Shown in pieces: positions 54,373 to 64,000 of a stretch of DNA of 64,000 nt. Within the stretch, counting starts at the first letter, position 1. Each line of letters begins with the position of its first letter. A model generated the notes under the pieces. The model ran no database searches, was not told the origin of the DNA, and saw only the letters and a list, made by a program, of their open reading frames with translations. The stretch lies in contig NW_025064889.1 of the NCBI RefSeq assembly GCF_019112545.1, positions 80,912-144,911 on the forward strand, in the 5' to 3' direction. A program made the position numbers and the translations under genes. The DNA comes from Guyanagaster necrorhizus (taxonomy: Eukaryota; Basidiomycota; Agaricomycetes; Agaricales; Physalacriaceae).

Positions 54373-55676
54373 ATTTGGTAGCTAGGTCCCTGTGTATCAT
54401 ATTTGTATGCATTTTTGTCGTAAAGCTAGGGCTAGGAATAATATGTATTTCTAGCTGAATGCCTCCGTGCTTTCACTGATAGTGATCATTGGTGTCATGG
54501 CCGCTACCAGATTGGCGTTTACATTCAGACGATGAGAGACGACGTCCCTCCCGGCCGCTGTGATGGCCCCTTTGTGAAGCTTCTGCTGTAGACAGTCTTA
54601 GATAATACGCCAATGGCGCATATATCCTCAGACAGGCCGCTTAGAAAGTCAATTTAGAAAGAGAGACTATCGAGACTTTGGTAACCAGAGTACAAAGATA
54701 AAAGTCTAAGATATAGGCACTGTCGAAGAATTGCCGCAGAGCCCATGAGAACTTGTTGGAGACTAGGTGTATGTCAATGTCATGTAACACATCCTACTCT
54801 TTTTGTCAAGTTGTGCTTCTGGCCCGCCACTGATGTAGCAGGGAATCCACTCCATGTCGGGTTGTGGCCTCGTGATAAGAGCAAAATGAGGATTCCCGTG
54901 TACTGTTGCAAGCTTTCTTCACTCCTGTTTGAGGGAACAATTATCGGTGTACGACGTGTCAAATGAATTCAAAGCAAACATTCTAATCACAGAATCTTCG
55001 TCATTGTCATCTTGGGCCGGTACGAGGCACTCCTAGGAATGAAAACATTCACGGGTTGAAAAAAGAAGTAGATACGTAAAGAGCATACTTGCAGAACTGA
55101 GATCTGAAAGAACATTGATTTCTTTTTAGAGTTGTTCCAGAGCTGAATTTTAGAAGGCATGTTGCCATCGCATGCTTCGAAATTAGTCTCCACCACCGAT
55201 GTTAGCCTCGTCTGAATGAATTATTGATGGCCGCTAGTCCAGACAGGGTGTAGTTCATGGGAACAGATTCTCGATTGCCTTGAGATTGGTCTATTAGACC
55301 AGTTTCAGTTTCCCGTGATCATGATGATGGATACGTCCTCATTTACATAACGTTTTCGAAATATATTCTGTCGGAAGGTCTGCTCGGTATTTCATTCGCG
55401 CCATGCAGCGCAAGACCGACCATGGACCATATGGGTTATTTGTTTCACGTAGAAAGATATGTAGCAAAGATATCATTCCATACAACAACTTTTACTTCAT
55501 GCTTACGAGTCCGAATCGGCGTCAGAGTCGGAGTCAAACTGCCAGGAAGCCTCAAAATCATAAGAACGTCAAGCTTCATGGAGAAACGTACTATATCTCG
55601 CCCTTCGTCATCGATTTCTGTCCATGGCCGAGGAAAGCTGGGAAAAGAAATATAGTTAAGTCGAAAGTCCGAGTCT
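54373..55676. other. intergenic
   Basis: Several overlapping frames under 100 codons, none with a motif. Nothing recognisable. Confidence 0.35.
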
Positions 55677-56437
55677 TCACAGTAGAATCACGCACTCTTT
55701 AACCAAGATTTTGTCCGCCGGTGCTCCCCGTTCGACTGAACCACCTCGTAAGGCCTTCAAACGGTACATAGGAACGAAGCTGTCGGACTCCGCATTCTTT
55801 GTTCCCTGCCACCTCAAGCCAGACACACTGTCACCTGATATGCTGAATCCAGTATTTACTGATGGACTAATAGCTGGTGCTACGGGAATCGGAATACTCG
55901 CGGTGACAGTCACACCCACATCCCGCTTCCCTATAGGAGGGCATTAGGAATATGATCATGCAGTGCACAGAGCTCACCTTTGTTGTTCATGAGCAAGTCA
56001 TAATGGCTGCAAGTATATGTTTCCGTGACGATGCCCTTGGCCGTGAAGAGGCCTATTTCTTCGAGCTTTCGCACCCACGTCTCGACGATGGGAAGAATAG
56101 AATACTTGACGCCGTGCATGTACAGCAGAACACCGCGCTCCGTATCAAGCTGAAATTTGGCAGTCACATTTCCGTCTACCATTCCAGTTAATCCTCTGTC
56201 ACAGGCTCTCAGTTCGAACACGATAGAAGAATCGAGCAAGAACCTACGCTCCGACCCCAAAGGGAAGGTCAATTCGCCTGACATTTTTGGTTTGCTTGAA
56301 AATGTGTTCGATGGTGGTAGTATTTCGAGGATCATTCCAGTCGTGGGCCGCCATAATGTCCCTCGAATCGGGGTGCTCGAATATGTTCCCCTCGCGTTGA
56401 AAACTCCCGGTTTTCTTGTCAAGGGTTCCAAAGTCAC
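55677..56437 (-). CDS. uncharacterised fungal protein, possibly frameshifted at its N-terminal side
   Basis: Exon 56437-55978 and exon 55930-55677 join to FELRACDRGLTGMVDGNVTA, RGVLLYMHGVKYSILP, FTAKGIVTETYTCSHYDLLM and, after the splice, NNKGKRDVGVTVTASIPIP. The pattern GxLL.MH...LP..V...L......G...VTE...C..Y.L...NK is one I recall from multi-copy mushroom proteins of unknown role. Upstream of about 56260 a different frame reads better (DFGTLDKKTGSFQREGNIFE, MAAHDWNDPRNTTT), as expected for this family's N-terminal region, so a one-base shift near the CCCTTTGGGGTC stretch (about 56255-56268) is likely. No start codon is assigned with confidence: 56437 is a TTG in the shifted frame. Confidence 0.45.
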
Positions 56438-57685
56438 CTATCTAGATACAGCATCAGAGGGCACTGAATTTGCATGCAACGAGGCCACTGGCCGTAATAG
56501 ATAGACCATTAGGATTCAGATATTCGTGGTTGATCTTCCAAAAGAGATCGATGCACTTTCTTTGCTCAGTGCGAGAGTTACCAGGAATCCATTTCATCGC
56601 CAGCAGCTGGAATAGAAAGATGGTGCGGTAGATACCGGTACTACATGATAATCGTGATGTTCTTTCACTGAGGAAGTGTTGTTGAAGCCGAATGCCGGTG
56701 TCTAAAATTAGTTGCCGGTCCTGGCTGAGAGGGTGGCGAAAGTCACTTCTCTCACGAAAGGCTCGCGCAGTCGCTGACAGGCATAAAGGCTTGGTCGATT
56801 GCGAAAACCTCCAGCTACAATACGTGTACTGGCTTATATATATATATGGTAGGAATAACAAATACGGGCTAAACCGGGGAGACCGGGGAAAGAGGGAAAA
56901 ACGTCAGGTAAAAGTATCGGGCCGTGACTCGTAACACTGGCTTTGCTGCCTCAAAGTTACCAAACACGGATCGCTACCACCACCACAACACGAAGAGAAT
57001 TTTTTTGGGATGATGGGCGCTTGTTCTATTGCAGCGGTTATCGCCATCGCGGAGCGTTTTACATACAGCGGATTGTTTCAACTGCAACTATTTCTCTTAC
57101 TCCGACCATGGTACGATGTGCACGGTCGACAGCAAGCTCGCGATAACTAAAGCCATATACATTAGGATCATACAGAGAATGCTGCTTTCGTTAACGAAAT
57201 ATTGACTACTCGTGAGGATGGCATGGTGAGCAGAGTCCCTTTCCTTGTAAGGGCCGTTGACGCTGACAATGATATAACAGCCAACGTTTCAGGTAAATCG
57301 TCTGCAAGCGTCTGTACACACTTGATCATCGGGACGGCCCTTCCAGTGGAATATACAATATCCTGAGAGCCTTCGCCAAGAATTGCTCGCGCAAGGAATG
57401 GTAAGTTGGCTATTCTGTGTCAAACCTCGGCTTCTAACACGGTTTTCCTGATAGACAGAGGATGAGTGGGACGAAACGCAACAAAATGTTGGTTTATCGA
57501 TGCGCGTGTAGTCCTCCATTATCTCACACTTCATATCCAGGCGAACAGGGTTCTGAATGTGCCGGCAGTAACCAATCTCTTTAGCGGTTTAATGTCGATA
57601 TCGGATGAGCAAGCAATATCTATTCGGGTGGGTGACAAATCTCAGTTACTGAGTACCGCGCTTATCATATATACAGTTTGCTTTG
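56438..57685. other. intergenic, possibly holding 5' exons of the second CHAT gene
   Basis: A short plus-strand frame at 57009-57149 (MMGACSIAAVIAIAERFTYS) and another around 57280-57420 could be upstream exons or fragments. A TATATATATATATAT run lies near 56831. Nothing firm. Confidence 0.3.
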
Positions 57686-60600
57686 ATGGAGGACGAAGAA
57701 GGGGACGAAGAAGAAAACGAGGGGGATGAGAACGAGGAGTTCACATTAGAATCCCCTCATCGAACTGATACGCCCGATACTGTCCAAGAAGTACCCCTCA
57801 CGGTCAGTCACATCATTCACGTCCACAATCTGATTTTCATGTTCCTTCAGAGATCACAAAGCAGCGAAAACTCGCCAGCGTCGAGGAGCTCTTCTTTTAA
57901 TCTCCCAGGCCCATCGAGCACTTCACAAGAACTCGTCGACGACGATGCTCATATTGATGTTCTTATTTATGGCATTGCTGTAGCTCAAGGAGCGCTTAGG
58001 GACCTGAAGCATGCCACGTTGGACGAATCCCAATGGTCCAACTTTATAGAAAACTGTGATGCCGTCGACAATCAGGTCACAGCACGTTTGACAAGGGGTT
58101 TGGCGCCTTTGTACTTGTCCTTCGCCTCTCTCTACACTATGGCACTGTACAGACATTCAGAGGCATCTGACTCCCACCGCAGTACCGATCTAGATCGCCT
58201 TGTCGATTTCGGCGAATCTGCAATTTATGCTGTAGAGCGGTGTTCTCCAGCAGTTCCGGATATAGCTGTCATCCATCACAATGTAGGAAACGGATATTAT
58301 CGACGGAGCCTTACTATCAGCGGCGACGATATCGAACTTGCCATTGGGCACTTCGATCTTGCTATCGCTATTGGGAGTACGGCCCCAGGTCGTATGGCGA
58401 TGTTCCTGACATGCTCTGCCCGCGCACTCGCAAGCAGATACGAATCATCCCATAACTTTGAGGACCTGCAATCTGCTATCGACAAGAATGAACAAGCGCT
58501 CTCTCTTCTATCTTCAGATGATCCCACCTTGAACAGCACTCGTGCCATCTGTCTTATCAATGGAGGGAATCTGCTCATCCACCGATACGACATTTCCTTG
58601 GAGCGCGATATCGCATACTTAAAGAAGGCGATTTCGTATCTTCAGGAAACGCTTCAATTGTGCGAACAGGAGAATTCTGACACTTCACGTTCTCTGCAAG
58701 CTCTCGGACACGCTAAACTCAGATATTTCTTCAGGACTCTGAGCCCGCCGAGTCTTGCGGGGGCAGTTGATTGCTTCGAAAAAGCCAGCTTTTGTAACGA
58801 AGGCCACATTTCATTTCCCTTGATCGCCCACAACCTTGCGCTTGGACATGCCTTTTCCTATTTCTTCTCGCCAAAGTCGGGATCACACCAAGGTGACGCT
58901 GATCTTGCTAAAGCCATCATGTGGATAGAGAAGGCTTTGAAGCACCGTCCCTTCCCACACGCACATCGCCCGTCGTCTCTACTCATTTACAATTGGTGCT
59001 TACTTGAAATTCTGAAAACCCTTTCCCTGTTTCAGGAGTCCCACTTGCAGAAACTCGATACAAATTTGCAGGAGCTTGAGAGAGGTGACACTGCGGTAGT
59101 GGTGACCGCGCTGAAACACAGAGCGTCTCTCGCAACGTGGCGGTACAGCGAGACAAAGGATCACAAACACCTTGTCGATTCCCTACAGTACAGCGAAGCT
59201 GCCATGAAGACCACGCAGGAATTCAGCCATGGGCAATACCCTTCTTTTCCTCTCGATATATGCGAAGTAGCCATGATGCGTTTGCGGGTCTTGAAGCTGA
59301 AGAGCAGTGTAGATGAAGATGTGACGGTCAAGGGACAAATCAACCAAGCCTTTGAATCGTTCGAGCGGGCGTCCAGCATGTCTGCATCCACCTGTGACAT
59401 CATGGACCAGCTCTCGATTGCTTCCATTTGGGTTTCGCAGGCTTTGGAGATGAAGCATCGTTCCGTGGCTTTGGCCTATCCTGTATTATTGCGCATTCTT
59501 CGTGGCTGCATAAACCTTAACCCAGCAATCGAGATCAAATACGCCATAGCTGGGATCCTTAAACCTATATCTCCCGCTGATGTCGCCGCCGCTATGATGG
59601 GATTGGGATCCAGCGCTTCGAACCTCGCCCGGGCCGTCGAATTCCTTGAATACGGAAGGCATATTACCCTTTCCCACATCCATGCATTGCGGCACGTCGA
59701 AGAAAAGGTTCATAATCTGGAAAACGTGGACTCGGAGGCTGTGATTCGTTTTGAGGCTGTCTGCAAGCAACTAGACCGCAACATTCACGGGCTGTTCTTG
59801 TCTAGTGGCTGGAAGTGGACCTCGGCGTTTGTTCCTGGCGAGACCATGGACTTGAAGACTCCGCTGGTATGGGAAGATTTTCTTCAGAGTCACAGTAATG
59901 TTATGCAGGAAAGGGAAGAGGCGTCTGCGCAGCTTCTGAGCGAAGACGTTCCTGCCACATCACGCATCGATCCTTTACCCTCTTATGCCGATCTCAAACA
60001 GGCAGCAAACGGCGGGGCCATCGTCATATTCAATTTCAGTAAATATGGGTGCGACGCTCTCATCATTGTCGGCGTGCGAGAGTCACCCGTCCGAGTCTCG
60101 CTGGGAGGAGAGAAAGAGTATCAGTATTTCGTATCGCTTGCTAGTGCACTTGAGAGCTTTGTGAAACTCGACGACACAGTCGAATCAGACAGGAAGCTTC
60201 AGAAAGTCTTGAAGGCGCTGTGGAGGAAAGCCGTCGAACCTGTTACTAAGGAGTTGAACGAGCTGGGCGTTCAAATTGGGTCGCGATTATGGTTATTACC
60301 CACTGGTCTGGCGCGCCTCTTCCCCTTGCACGCCGCTGACCCTTATAAAAGCAAGGGATTCGACCCTTCAGATCTCTCGTCTTTATACACGGTCTCCTAC
60401 ATCTCGACCCTTGGCACGCTATCGATGGCAAAGGCGTCGCGCACCCTAGCACGGCGTGATGAGCCTCCCAAAATTTTGTTCATTGCTGATGACGGCGAAG
60501 GAAATCCAGCAGTCGAAGGACTGCCCCACGTGAAAAGCGAAAAAGAGATGATCGCGAAAGAGTTTGGAGACCGAGCCACCTGCCTCTTCAGGGAGCAAGC

Positions 60601-61069
60601 GACGCTTGACGCTGTGCTGGCGAACCTGCCCTCACATCCGTGGGTCCAATTCGGTTGTCACGGCACCTTTGATCCAGAAAGACCTTTTCAATCATGTTTC
60701 ATCCTCAATGGGCAGAGTCTCACTCTACCAGCGATCATGCGTTCTCGTTCGTTTAAAGGAGAGTTTGCGTTTTATTCCGCTTGTAATACGGCAAGTCCAC
60801 AGGATCCGACGTCCGGTGAAGTTGTCAATCTTGCTTCAGCGATGGAGATTTGTGGTTTCCGAAGCGTGGTTGGGACTATGTACCCCATTTACGACGATTT
60901 CGCTGCCGACGTTTGTCGGGAATTCTACAGGAGTGCCAGGTCCAGAGGCTGGACAGATGTTGCATACAGTCTAAAGGACAGCATCTTGGAGCTGAGGAGG
61001 AGAATGTGGGTGGAGACGAGGGAATTGGGTATTCGCAAGTGGATTGCGTATATTCACATTGGTATCTAG
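57686..61069 (+). CDS. TPR-CHAT protein 2 (clan-CD protease-like)
   Basis: ATG 57686 opens an almost intronless frame; a 48-nt GTCAGT..TTCAG intron (57803-57850) is inferred, giving 1111 aa. It is open in all three codons, so it could equally be translated. The N-terminus is strongly acidic (MEDEEGDEEENEGDENEEF). Residues ~60-700 are TPR-like helices (IAVIHHNVGNGYYRRSL, FEDLQSAIDKNEQALSLL). The CHAT domain has WVQFGCHGTFD with His near 976 and FAFYSACNTASPQ with Cys near 1017, then ASAMEICGFRSVVGTMYPI and RKWIAYIHIGI. The catalytic pair is intact. It is only distantly similar to CHAT protein 1, so the two are not a recent duplication. Upstream exons in 57000-57680 cannot be excluded. Confidence 0.88.
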   Translation: MEDEEGDEEENEGDENEEFTLESPHRTDTPDTVQEVPLTVSHIIHVHNLIFMFLQRSQSSENSPASRSSSFNLPGPSSTSQELVDDDAHIDVLIYGIAVAQGALRDLKHATLDESQWSNFIENCDAVDNQVTARLTRGLAPLYLSFASLYTMALYRHSEASDSHRSTDLDRLVDFGESAIYAVERCSPAVPDIAVIHHNVGNGYYRRSLTISGDDIELAIGHFDLAIAIGSTAPGRMAMFLTCSARALASRYESSHNFEDLQSAIDKNEQALSLLSSDDPTLNSTRAICLINGGNLLIHRYDISLERDIAYLKKAISYLQETLQLCEQENSDTSRSLQALGHAKLRYFFRTLSPPSLAGAVDCFEKASFCNEGHISFPLIAHNLALGHAFSYFFSPKSGSHQGDADLAKAIMWIEKALKHRPFPHAHRPSSLLIYNWCLLEILKTLSLFQESHLQKLDTNLQELERGDTAVVVTALKHRASLATWRYSETKDHKHLVDSLQYSEAAMKTTQEFSHGQYPSFPLDICEVAMMRLRVLKLKSSVDEDVTVKGQINQAFESFERASSMSASTCDIMDQLSIASIWVSQALEMKHRSVALAYPVLLRILRGCINLNPAIEIKYAIAGILKPISPADVAAAMMGLGSSASNLARAVEFLEYGRHITLSHIHALRHVEEKVHNLENVDSEAVIRFEAVCKQLDRNIHGLFLSSGWKWTSAFVPGETMDLKTPLVWEDFLQSHSNVMQEREEASAQLLSEDVPATSRIDPLPSYADLKQAANGGAIVIFNFSKYGCDALIIVGVRESPVRVSLGGEKEYQYFVSLASALESFVKLDDTVESDRKLQKVLKALWRKAVEPVTKELNELGVQIGSRLWLLPTGLARLFPLHAADPYKSKGFDPSDLSSLYTVSYISTLGTLSMAKASRTLARRDEPPKILFIADDGEGNPAVEGLPHVKSEKEMIAKEFGDRATCLFREQATLDAVLANLPSHPWVQFGCHGTFDPERPFQSCFILNGQSLTLPAIMRSRSFKGEFAFYSACNTASPQDPTSGEVVNLASAMEICGFRSVVGTMYPIYDDFAADVCREFYRSARSRGWTDVAYSLKDSILELRRRMWVETRELGIRKWIAYIHIGI

Positions 61070-61653
61070 CCAGTCACTCGATTGAGGCTAAGTTAGGTAG
61101 AGCAGTGCAAAGACGATGATTTCATTGGGCTCTAAATAGGCATGCATATTGATTGTATGTTCGTTGCGAACCGCAGACACGATGTGATTTGGTTCAATTT
61201 TAGCTTGTGACAAATGAAATTGTGATCCTCATCCTCATCATTCCACTGCACGGTAAGGAAAACAGGAAACTGCACTATGAAACAATCGTAATGCCTATTG
61301 TGGTCAGATGCAAGGCGCGACCAGATATTTACAGATGTGCAATAAATTGAATCAACACACGGTTCCCACACACGCCGAGTCACAGCGACTGATAGGTCCT
61401 TGGATTTAGTGATGACTGATCCTTTGGAATATTTCTGTCAGCGTAAGGACGACTGCCATTCTGACACGTCGCAACTTGGTCTGTAGGTAGGCCTTTTATT
61501 TATAGAAGACGGATATTCGGGTAAATAGCATGCAAATTGATATCGCGCACTGAGATAAACAATCAGAGATGTGTTGGTTTTCGGATATGGGGATGACCGA
61601 CCATCACATAAAGGACTGTCCTCCAACGCGTTCAATTACCATCGACCTGCACC
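61070..61653. other. intergenic, promoter side of the OYE-like gene
   Basis: No open frame of note. Confidence 0.4.
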
Positions 61654-62876
61654 ATGTCCTCTAAGCTATTCCAGCCGACCAAGGTCGGGACAATGATCTT
61701 TCAAAACAGGGTCGTCCTCGCACCCATGACGCGCATGAGAGCGTCGCAGGCGAACGTGCCGCACCTCCCAATCGCGAAGGACTATTATGCTCAACGAGCA
61801 CACACGCCAGGAACCTTCCTCATCTCTGAAGCGACGATCATTGCGGCTAAGGCTGGGGGGAGGGACTATGCTCCCGGTATATGGAGTGACGAGCAAATAG
61901 AAGTATGGAAACAGGCGCGTATCCATGTTTCGCCTCTTCTATTCCCATTACTTAAATTTAATCAGATCACGGATGCTGTCCACGAAAAAGGATGCTTCAT
62001 ATATTGCCAACTGTGGGCCCTAGGGCGATCAGGGTTTCCTGAAACCCTCGACAGGGAAGGGTTCCCATATGTTTCTGTTTCGGACGTCCCGTTGACGGGT
62101 CGTTCTCGCGCACCACGACCGCTCACAGTGCCTGAGATCAAAGAATACTCTGGGCTATATGCGCAGGCAGCGTTGAACGCTGTGAAAGCTGGCTTTGACG
62201 GCGTCGAGATCAACGGAGCGCAAGGACACCTCTTGGATCAGTTTACTCGCGACGGGCCAAATACTCGGACGGACGAGTACGGAGGGAGTATCGAAAACAG
62301 GGTAAAGTTCCCGCTGGAGGTCATCGACGCGGTCGTGAAGGCGGTGGGTGCAGAGCGGACCGCATATAGGATCACTCCATGGAGTGGCTACCAAGGTATG
62401 GCTTTTTTTTTCATTCAAGTAGGCGAAAAGCTGAATAGGTGTCAGACATGAACATGAAGGAGTCAAAGCCGACGTTTGCGCACCTCGTCTCGCAGACAAA
62501 GTCCCAACATCCCGACCTTGCCTACCTCCACATCATGGAGCCCCGCATTTTTGGCAATTTCGATCGCGAGACGGTCGGCCCCGACGAAGAGAACGACTTT
62601 ATTCGGAACATATGGGCACCCAAGACGCTCATCGCTGCGGGCGGGTACAATAGGCAGACTGCCATGGAGGCTGCCGACAAGACGGGAGACTTGATTGCAT
62701 TTGGAAGGCATTTCGTTTCGAATGTGAGCATCCACGACTGCGGTCTGTCCTGAAATTCATGACTGGTACTTAGACTGCAGAAAGACGTACCTCTCAGCCC
62801 GTACAATAGAGAGACATTCTACATCCCAGACTACCACCCAGAGGGATATACTGACTATCCCTTTGCTAATGCCTAG
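61654..62876 (+). CDS. Old Yellow Enzyme-family flavoprotein with altered active site
   Basis: Exons 61654-61914, 61966-62395, 62446-62723 and 62781-62876 give 354 aa. KLFQPTKVG, RVVLAPMTRMRA (active-site Thr), GTFLISEATIIAAKAGGRDY, YCQLWALGR, DEYGGSIENRVKFPLEVIDA and LIAFGRHFVSN identify an FMN-dependent OYE-type barrel enzyme. Intron 61915-61965 begins GC (CAG/GCGCGT). The segment aligned to OYE1 His191-Ser-Ala-Asn194-Gly-Tyr196 reads N-G-A-Q-G-H, so the two substrate-anchoring residues and the proton-donor Tyr are all replaced. The last splice drops the usual PDLP loop: SN joins KDVPLSPYNRETFY although LVLRLQ is readable in the intron. FMN-binding positions look kept. Ene-reductase activity is therefore doubtful. 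Confidence 0.85.
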
Positions 62877-63605
62877 GTCTGTTGACCAGCAATTAGATTT
62901 AGAATGAAATAGAGTAGAAAAGCACAATCAGCACTTGCCTTTCCTAATGTGAACGATCTTCCAACTTGGCTGGAGTGAGCGATGGTAAACACCACCCCGG
63001 TATCTAGTACCACCTAAAAATATTTTGCAACAAAAAGATTGCTGTCCCATGGAGGAGGCAAGGATCGAGTCGACATGAGAGTAACAAGTCAAGTGTGTCG
63101 GCTAGTTCCGGTACCTTTTTCTTTGCATCCACCTTGAATGGATCACAGGATGGGCATATTTTCTCAGCGATTACCAGTCCTTGATATATCCGTCAAGTAG
63201 ACACTCCCAGGATGAGTGGTGCTTTTGATAATCCTCCAAGATATCTCAGGGAACCAGACGTATGTATTTTGAATGATGGTGGTAATATCTTGAACTTTTG
63301 GCGGTCACGTTAAGGACAGGGTGATACAAACTTAGAACGGACGACGGTGATTCCGTTGCTTGAACAGCTTTTAGAAGCGTGCCGTGCCCGAAGCTTAACG
63401 GCGCTGATTGGTTCAGGATGTTTATCGAGTTCAACTATGAGAAAAATGATTCATAGTAGTACATGGAGGGAACACTTCTTTAGACCATCTGATTTTCTAA
63501 TGAAATTCAGCTAGCTTGCCAGTGATCGAATTCAGAAGAGAGCACATTTATTTGACAACGAAAAATATAAAGGCTACAAGAAAGTGTGAGGACTACAATC
63601 TAGTA
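62877..63605. other. intergenic
   Basis: AT-rich, no supported frame. Contains the 3' flanks of the OYE gene and of the leftward gene at the window edge. Confidence 0.4.
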
Positions 63606-64000
63606 CTAGGCACCCTCTTTGAGCTGGTCATTATGTACTATGAGAGCCGAACCAGCGAATTCATTACAGATCTCGACGATGGCTGAGTAAGAAACACAGG
63701 CCTGCAGAGTTTCGTCATCAAAGGACCCCGTGGGTCCACGGTCCTTGTACACCTTATGATGGTTCTTCCCATCGAACCCCTGCAGGAACTGCTGGCGAAT
63801 GCAATTTATCCAGGGCTGAAAGTCAGTGAAGCCACTGTTTACCACAGGAGAGAATGAGTCATGTCCCGTAAAAAAAAAGGCCTTCTCCTTCTTCAAACCA
63901 TCACGATCAAGTTTATACCAGCTGTCGAATGGGGAATGGACATGCGTGCGTTCCAGGATCGGGCGTCCGTCAAGATCTTGGTTAGCCACAACCTCGTAAC
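63606..64000 (-). CDS. 3' part of an unidentified gene, runs off the right edge
   Basis: The reverse strand is open from the window end to TAG at 63606-63608 and reads YEVVANQDLDGRPILERTHV, then EKAFFFTGHDSFSPVVNSGF, QPWINCIRQQFLQGFDGKNH and EICNEFAGSALIVHNDQL. There is no ATG at the upstream side, so the start lies outside. Composition and lack of stops over 130 codons support coding. No family recognised. Confidence 0.45.
   Translation of the reverse strand, partial: YEVVANQDLDGRPILERTHVHSPFDSWYKLDRDGLKKEKAFFFTGHDSFSPVVNSGFTDFQPWINCIRQQFLQGFDGKNHHKVYKDRGPTGSFDDETLQACVSYSAIVEICNEFAGSALIVHNDQLKEGA

Noticed and set aside
1..64000. CRISPR arrays, rRNA, tRNA genes
   Set aside because: No direct-repeat array of CRISPR form and no sequence I could fold with confidence into a tRNA or match to rRNA; the host is a eukaryote.

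Overview
The window looks like a gene-dense piece of a filamentous basidiomycete genome, most likely a mushroom-forming Agaricomycete. The genes are split by many short introns (43-100 nt, GT..AG, plus two GC..AG introns in my models). The gene families are mushroom-typical: FunK1-type kinases, F-box proteins, a velvet regulator with a long proline-rich tail, GPR1/FUN34 acetate transporters, a secreted intradiol dioxygenase, TPR-CHAT proteins, a caspase-fold protein and an Agaricomycete-type multi-pass membrane protein. There are no operons. Exon models are hand-built from reading frame, splice signals and remembered family motifs, and no search was run.

Layout. 1-2.9 kb: an F-box gene running off the left edge and a frameshifted gene with a DnaJ-like RWHxDKF motif. 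4.9-8.1 kb: a complete Artemis/SNM1-like nuclease of 999 aa. 9.9-12.3 kb: a velvet-domain regulator. 14.7-16.9 kb: a decayed secreted endonuclease/exonuclease/phosphatase-family nuclease. 18.6-24.4 kb: a tandem duplication of a GPR1/FUN34 transporter gene with its promoter and 3' flank, plus copies of an unidentified fragment.

24.4-43.9 kb is the most unusual part. A three-gene block (an unknown membrane-anchored family here called gene A, a nucleotidyltransferase-like gene, and an epoxide-hydrolase-like gene) occurs twice in opposite orientation at 24.4-27.1 and 40.1-43.0 kb. The copies have decayed in a complementary way. Between them lie an Agaricomycete membrane protein, a dead FunK1 kinase, a TPR-CHAT protein and a caspase-domain protein. 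The last two are adjacent on the same strand, both with an intact His/Cys pair. A second TPR-CHAT gene lies at 57.7-61.1 kb. CHAT and caspase domains are related clan-CD proteases linked elsewhere to regulated cell death, so this is the best candidate for an undescribed self-recognition or death module. That role is inference.

45-64 kb: a FunK1-like kinase, an F-box/LRR-like gene, an intradiol dioxygenase whose iron-ligand His appears to be completed by an 8-nt microexon, two uncharacterised frameshifted genes, the second CHAT gene, and an Old Yellow Enzyme relative in which all three classical active-site residues are replaced. Frameshifts are frequent, several in homopolymers, so assembly error must be excluded before calling them pseudogenes.
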